The position numbers and the translations under genes are program-made. A stretch of 64,000 bases of DNA from assembly GCA_029907105.1 (NCBI GenBank), contig JARYMM010000001.1:55176-119175 (forward strand), in the 5' to 3' direction. The notes beneath the pieces were generated by a model. The model was given only the letters and a program-made list of their open reading frames with translations, searched no databases and had not been told where the DNA came from. Origin of the DNA: Anaerolineae bacterium. Lineage in GTDB: Bacteria; Chloroflexota; Anaerolineae; UBA3071. Below are positions 60,137 to 64,000 of the stretch, piece after piece. The first letter of the stretch is position 1. The number at the start of each line of letters is the position of its first letter.

Positions 60137-61477
60137 CTATTTCGGATCACCCATCACAAGCTGAATTATACCCCGTTTGCCGTTGATCAGCCAATCTGGA
60201 TCTTCGGCGGCCAGTGCCTCCGCCTGGCCGGGCTGCAAATCCACCATGATCTCCGCCTTCAGCGTGCGCAGCACCAGGAACGGCCTCGGGAAGTAGCCCG
60301 TAATGTCGGCCAGGCGGGTCGTGTGCGGCCAGTGACGGTCACCCAGCAGCCGCCGGTAGTTCAGGTCGCCTTTCAGGATGATCAGGCCGGAGCGTTGCAG
60401 CTCTGCGCGCAGTCGTGGCGGCAGGTCGCGGAACATGAGATGGCTTGTCCAGAAGCCTCGCCCCAGGTTTTCCTCCGGCAGGTCCGCTCGCAGGAGCAGC
60501 CGCCGGGCATCCAGGTGCTCGCGCAGCCGTGTGCCCAGGGCATGCATTGCCGCCTCGGACGACGCCTGCAGCAAGGAGACGAGCGTGTGCACATCGGCGG
60601 GCATGGCGTCGGAAACGAAGAAGGGGCGGTCTTTGAGATGGAAGACCACCTGCTGCGCCCAGCCCTGGGCGAGCAGGAAATCGGCCAGCGCCAGGTCGCA
60701 GAGCAACTCCATGCCCGCATTGTCGTTGATGACATCCACCCGCTGCCCCCTCCTGACCTCCCCCACCGGGGGAGGGGTGGTGGGGGCCAGCAGTTGCCGT
60801 ACCTCCTCGGTGTGGTCAATGAGCAGATGGTAGGGGCGCACGGCTGTGCGCCCGTAGGGGCGCACGGCTGTGCGCCCCTCTTCGGTGGGGGCCAGCCCGC
60901 CGCGTGCCTGGGCGGCCACGCTAGGATAGCTCAGGTCATCGCGGTTGGCCCACAGGCAGGAGTGCAGCAGCAACCTGAAGGCTGCCGCTGGCTCCAGCGC
61001 CGCCAGTTGGCTCCAGCTCGCTGCCAGCTCGCCCACGGCCCGCTCGGCCTGCTCTCGCTTGCGCCGGCCGAAGGGATCGTGCCCCTGCCAGGGGCCGGGT
61101 TGGAAATAGCGCACCGCCTCCAGCAGCCGGCGGTAGAAGAAGGCCTCGGCGAAGTACCAGGGGATGTCCAGCCAGGTGCGGCCTTTGTACCTGGCCCGCT
61201 CGCGGTTCCAGAAGCCGGCGTCGGGCGTCTGCTCGCGCAGCGGCTGCACGGGCCGCGAGGCCCTCACCCCGGCCCTCTCCCACAGGGAGAGGGAGGTAAG
61301 CTCTTCCCGCAGCGCTTCCAATGCCTGCACGATCTCCGGCGGATACTCATTGTCCTCGATGGCCTGGCCGATGATCTGCGGCTTGCGCTCCTGGATGGTG
61401 AAGCGGGCGAACGACCCAGGATCCGACGTCATCAAGGGTGGTGGTAATTGCGCCTTGTGCGATGTTGGCTTGGGCAA
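60137..61477 (-). CDS. DUF89/ARMT1-like domain protein with repeat insertions
   Basis: About 446 residues. Family features of DUF89 metal-dependent phosphatases/ARMT1-like proteins: PPPLMTSDPGSFARFTI near the start, VINDNAGMELLCDLALADFLL (metal-binding Asp/Asn) and ILKGDLNYRRLLGD. Such enzymes act on sugar phosphates or damaged metabolites. A TTG at 61477 (GGAGGA 10 nt upstream) is the preferred start; an ATG at 61432 is the alternative. Three palindromic insertions lie in frame: 61261-61295 (SLSLWERAGVRA), 60831-60878 (RTAVRPYG twice) and 60746-60786 (LAPTTPPPVGEV). Confidence 0.8.
   Translation of the reverse strand: MPKPTSHKAQLPPPLMTSDPGSFARFTIQERKPQIIGQAIEDNEYPPEIVQALEALREELTSLSLWERAGVRASRPVQPLREQTPDAGFWNRERARYKGRTWLDIPWYFAEAFFYRRLLEAVRYFQPGPWQGHDPFGRRKREQAERAVGELAASWSQLAALEPAAAFRLLLHSCLWANRDDLSYPSVAAQARGGLAPTEEGRTAVRPYGRTAVRPYHLLIDHTEEVRQLLAPTTPPPVGEVRRGQRVDVINDNAGMELLCDLALADFLLAQGWAQQVVFHLKDRPFFVSDAMPADVHTLVSLLQASSEAAMHALGTRLREHLDARRLLLRADLPEENLGRGFWTSHLMFRDLPPRLRAELQRSGLIILKGDLNYRRLLGDRHWPHTTRLADITGYFPRPFLVLRTLKAEIMVDLQPGQAEALAAEDPDWLINGKRGIIQLVMGDPK
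60746..60786. repeat. Palindromic insertion in DUF89 gene (CCCCCACC type)
   Basis: Complementary C-rich and G-rich halves around CTCCCCCACCGGGGGAG, in frame. Confidence 0.65.
60831..60878. repeat. Two 24-bp direct copies of a palindrome in DUF89 gene
   Basis: Each copy contains GGGCGCACGGCTGTGCGCCC, an almost perfect palindrome; together they encode RTAVRPYG twice. The 24-bp period keeps frame. Confidence 0.88.
61261..61295. repeat. Palindromic insertion CCCTCTCCC / GGGAGAGGG in DUF89 gene
   Basis: C-rich arm, GGCCCTCTCCCacaGGGAGAG core, in frame; same family as 63463-63511 in the fucosidase gene. Confidence 0.8.
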
Positions 61478-61496
61478 CTGGCTTCGTCCTCCGTGA

Positions 61497-61535
61497 GGTT
61501 CGTAATCCGTAAAGCGTAATGCGTGATGCGTGACT
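61497..61535. repeat. 7-bp array CGTAATG
   Basis: CGTAATC, CGTAAAG, CGTAATG, CGTGATG, CGTGACT in tandem between aroE and the DUF89 gene. Confidence 0.78.
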
Positions 61536-61571
61536 TCCACTTCCGCAGTACCCAATACCCGGTTATCCAAT

Positions 61572-62453
61572 TTAACCAGCGAAGGCCTCTTCCAGCGCCT
61601 TTCGCATCACGTCTATCGGCGCTTCCACTCCCGTCCACATCTGGAAGGCGATGGCCCCCTGATAGACCAGCATGCCCAGCCCGTCGAGGGTGCGGGCACC
61701 GCGGGCCTCGGCGGCGCGCAGAAAAGCCGTGCGCGGCGGGTTGGGGATGACATCGCACACGAGCAGGCCAGGCCGGATGGAGGCCATGTCCACGGCGGGC
61801 ATCGCCTCCACGTCGGGGAAAAGGCCGATGGGCGTGGCGTTGACCAGGATGTCGGCCTCGGCGGGCACGGTGTAGGCACCCTGCCAGGGGACGAACTCGG
61901 CCATTGCTTGCGTCCGCTCGTTGAGCAGCGCGACCAGCTCCTGGCCCCGGCTGGCGGTGCGGTTGACGATGGTGATGTGCGCCGCCCCGGCCAGGGCCAG
62001 CTCTACGGACATGGCCCGCGCCGCGCCGCCCGCGCCCAGGAAGACCACCCGCTTGCCCCGCGGGTCCACCCCGGCATCCTCGCGCACCGAGCGCAAGAAG
62101 CCTTTGCCGTCGGTGTTGTGGCCGATGAGGCGGTCACCCTCCCGCACCACGGTGTTGACGGCGCCGATCAACTCCGCCTCGGGCGAGAGGCCGTCCAGGT
62201 GCTGGATGACAGCTACCTTGTGGGGGATGGTCAGGTTGATGCCGGCGAAGTTCATGGCCCGCAGGCCGCGCACCGCATCGGCCAGTTGCTCCGGCCGCAC
62301 CTCGATGGTCAGGTAGCGCCAGTTGAGGCCCAAGGCTCGAAAGCCGGCCTCCTGCATGACCACCGTCGGGTTTTCGGCCACCGGGTAGCCGAAGACGCCC
62401 ACCAGTTCCGCTTTGTAGGATTGGGGTGATGTGCTCATGGATGCTTTTCTCAT
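61572..62453 (-). CDS. aroE: Shikimate dehydrogenase family protein
   Basis: A 293-residue enzyme that reduces 3-dehydroshikimate in aromatic amino acid synthesis (or acts on quinate). Catalytic Lys in NLTIPHKVAV and the Asp in GHNTDGKGFL are present; NADP-binding VVFLGAGGAARAMSVELALAG follows. The shikimate-binding Ser pair (normally HSxSP) is replaced: this protein reads GYPVAENPTVV, so substrate binding may differ. The ATG at 62453 overlaps the fucosidase stop as ATGA. Other aro genes are not in view. Confidence 0.87.
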   Translation of the reverse strand: MRKASMSTSPQSYKAELVGVFGYPVAENPTVVMQEAGFRALGLNWRYLTIEVRPEQLADAVRGLRAMNFAGINLTIPHKVAVIQHLDGLSPEAELIGAVNTVVREGDRLIGHNTDGKGFLRSVREDAGVDPRGKRVVFLGAGGAARAMSVELALAGAAHITIVNRTASRGQELVALLNERTQAMAEFVPWQGAYTVPAEADILVNATPIGLFPDVEAMPAVDMASIRPGLLVCDVIPNPPRTAFLRAAEARGARTLDGLGMLVYQGAIAFQMWTGVEAPIDVMRKALEEAFAG

Positions 62454-63895
62454 GCCTGTGGCTCTATTCTGAACGCGTAAGCCGGCGATTCCGGCATCTC
62501 TTCCGGCAGGGTAATCACCAGATCCCTGCCCTCCTGCTTCCAGGCCAGTGCACCTTCCCTACCCAGCAAGTGCACTGTGGTCCCCTCGTCCGCCTGCAGG
62601 GAGCCGATGGTCACCTGCCTGCTCCGCGGCCTGCCCAGCAGGATGGCGTAAAGCCTGTCCCCTTGGCGCGTGAAGCGCACGGCGATGCCTTCTCTCGTCC
62701 GGCCCTCCGCTCGCACCCAGGGGCGGCTGCCGAAGATGGCCTCGCCGTTGACTTCCAGCCATCGCCCCAGGCCCAGCAGCCGCTCCCGCTGCAAGTCGGG
62801 GATGGTGCCATCGGCCATCGGCCCGACGTTCAGCAGCAGGTTCCCGTTCTTGCTGACGATGTCCACGAGCAGGTGCACCAGCTCCTCGACCGAGAGCAGG
62901 TGCTCCGGCCCCTCGTTGCGGTTGTAGCCGAACGAATAGCCGAGGCCGCGCGTGGCCTCCCACTTTTGTTTCGTGATGCGCCGAAAGGCAGCGTACTCCG
63001 GTGTCCTGAAGTCGCAATGCCCGCCGGCCGGCAGGACAGCCATATGGGAGGTCATCCATCTGAACAGGGAGGAGATCAGGGAACGAGCCCTCCGGTTTTC
63101 CAGCAACCTGCCAAGACGCGCCAGGTTGATCTGCGTGAAGCGGTCGTTGACCACCCCGTCGGGGACCTGGCGGTAGTAGTCGGCGAAGAGCTCGTTCAGG
63201 TTCGCCGCCGCCGGATAGCCGATGTCATTCCAGAGGATGGCCGGCTCGTAGCGCCTGATCAGCTCCCGCCAGTGGCCGTTGGCGTATTCGACATAATCTG
63301 GCCCCTGGGGTATGGTGGTAAACAGGTCCACGATGTCCCGTATGGGCCTCTCTTCGAAGGTCCAATCCAGTCCGCCGGAGTAGTAAAGGCCCATCCTCAT
63401 GCCCCGGGCGCGCACTGCCTGGGTCAATTCGCCCACCAGGTCGCGGCGGGCGCAGTACCTTTCCCTCACCTCAACCCCTCTCCCCTTGGGAGAGGGGTAG
63501 GGGTGAGGGGGATTCTCGCTGGGCCAGAGCAGAAAGCCGTCGTGGTGTTTGGTGGTCAGCACCACGTAGCGGGCCCCGGCCTTGCGGAACAGGTCGGCCC
63601 ATTCCTGGGGATCCCATCTCTCGACGGCCCGGTTGAACAGGGGCACGAAATCATCGTAGGAGAAATCTTCTCCGTAGGTCTCGACATGATGGCGGTGCGA
63701 TGGGCTGCCCTCGATACGGATCGAATTCAGGTACCACTCGGCATAGGGGTTACGGGCGAACCAGCCCTGCCAGCCTTCCCTGGCCACGACTTTCTTGAAC
63801 TCGCCGGTGGGCGGAGCCCAGCCGGGCACCGAATACAGGCCCCAATGGATGAAGATGCCCAATTTGGCATCGTGAAACCAGGTTGCTGTCTGCAT
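62450..63895 (-). CDS. Alpha-L-fucosidase (GH29) with repeat insertion
   Basis: A 481-residue GH29 family glycosidase that removes terminal alpha-L-fucose. Start of the barrel WFHDAKLGIFIHWGLYSVPGW; AGARYVVLTTKHHDGFLLWPS; GLYYSGGLDWTF; nucleophile-type Asp in PAILWNDIGYP; NGNLLLNVGPMADG. No signal peptide is evident, so it may act in the cytoplasm. A palindromic element (63463-63511) interrupts the barrel in frame between KHHDGFLLWPS and the next helix, encoding NPPHPYPSPKGRGVEVRERY. The ATG at 63895 has a weak ribosome site; upstream is an 8-bp repeat array. Confidence 0.9.
   Translation of the reverse strand: MQTATWFHDAKLGIFIHWGLYSVPGWAPPTGEFKKVVAREGWQGWFARNPYAEWYLNSIRIEGSPSHRHHVETYGEDFSYDDFVPLFNRAVERWDPQEWADLFRKAGARYVVLTTKHHDGFLLWPSENPPHPYPSPKGRGVEVRERYCARRDLVGELTQAVRARGMRMGLYYSGGLDWTFEERPIRDIVDLFTTIPQGPDYVEYANGHWRELIRRYEPAILWNDIGYPAAANLNELFADYYRQVPDGVVNDRFTQINLARLGRLLENRRARSLISSLFRWMTSHMAVLPAGGHCDFRTPEYAAFRRITKQKWEATRGLGYSFGYNRNEGPEHLLSVEELVHLLVDIVSKNGNLLLNVGPMADGTIPDLQRERLLGLGRWLEVNGEAIFGSRPWVRAEGRTREGIAVRFTRQGDRLYAILLGRPRSRQVTIGSLQADEGTTVHLLGREGALAWKQEGRDLVITLPEEMPESPAYAFRIEPQA
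63463..63511. repeat. Palindromic insertion in fucosidase gene
   Basis: C-rich arm and G-rich arm around CCCCTCTCCCCTTGGGAGAG, 49 bp, in frame. Same family as 61261-61295. Confidence 0.88.
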
Positions 63896-63904
63896 GTTTC
63901 TTCT

Positions 63905-64000
63905 GCCTCGGGGTGTTGGTAGATTGGTACATTGGTAAACTGGTACATTGGTAAACTGGTACATTGGTAAACTGGTACATTGGTAAACTGGTACATTGGT
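63905..64000. repeat. 8-bp array TTGGTACA/TTGGTAAA to window end
   Basis: At least ten units; adjacent units alternate so that the larger period is 16 bp (TGGTACATTGGTAAAC). It runs to the window edge, so the full length is unknown. Confidence 0.92.

Overview
The window is GC-rich, densely coded chromosomal DNA. Gene content points to an anaerobic or facultative member of the Chloroflexota, probably Anaerolineae-like. The pointers are secreted proteins with long Pro/Thr linkers, lipoproteins fused to glycosidase domains, a large heterodisulfide-reductase-like (Hdr) gene cluster, an Nfn-type transhydrogenase, and genes carrying in-frame repeat insertions. The taxon is an inference; there is no rRNA in the window.

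Layout. 1-5.3 kb: a leftward run of HEAT-repeat protein, phosphate butyryltransferase, DUF1385 membrane protein, Ldh2-type malate/lactate dehydrogenase, YhhN protein and a DinB-like protein. 5.4-11.1 kb: two secreted GH39/GH5-like glycosidase-domain proteins, a membrane-anchored Pro/Thr protein and tRNA-Val(CAC). 11.2-15.5 kb: nusA-ylxR-infB with its promoter. 15.7-17.4 kb: PstS-like lipoprotein and UppP. 17.6-23.9 kb: a small membrane protein overlapping DUF763, a radical-SAM DNA-repair protein behind a perfect sigma-70 promoter that contains a LexA-type box, a Tag-like glycosylase, an alpha/beta hydrolase, a duplicated-domain lipoprotein and PIMT. 24-31.3 kb: polytopic spermidine-synthase-like protein, NfnA/NfnB, ATP-cone/uridine-kinase fusion, nitroreductase. 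31.3-36.1 kb: aldolase fragment, PfkB kinase, solute-binding protein, a third glycosidase-domain protein and a UshA-like gene with one in-frame TGA that looks like selenocysteine. 36.1-38.9 kb: a lower-GC restriction-modification pair. 39-43.5 kb: two small membrane proteins, a nitrilase-like protein without its catalytic Cys, and peptide-ABC permease and binding protein. 43.8-56.3 kb: a seven-gene Hdr cluster: HdrCB, a giant HdrA-GltD-HdrA fusion, MvhD, FrhB-like, HdrA, HdrCB, HdrA. 56.3-64 kb, leftward: E2, fused E1 alpha-beta, DUF89/ARMT1, AroE and GH29 fucosidase.

How it works together (inference). The Hdr cluster, with MvhD and an F420/NAD(P)H-type FrhB-like entry subunit, looks like a soluble flavin-based electron-bifurcating complex. 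NfnAB and the acetyl-CoA-forming E1/E2 dehydrogenase would exchange NAD(P)H and ferredoxin with it. Secreted glycosidases, fucosidase, PfkB kinase and ABC transporters suggest polysaccharide use.

Two genome-scale oddities stand out. First, arrays of short tandem units (7 or 8 bp, several unrelated sequences) sit in many intergenic gaps and also inside reading frames. The giant HdrA gene alone holds six, and two signal-peptide regions and the E2 linkers are built from such arrays. Second, short palindromic elements are inserted in frame in at least three genes. The strongest single-gene discovery is the putative UshA-like selenoprotein with a hairpin fitting the bacterial SECIS rules.
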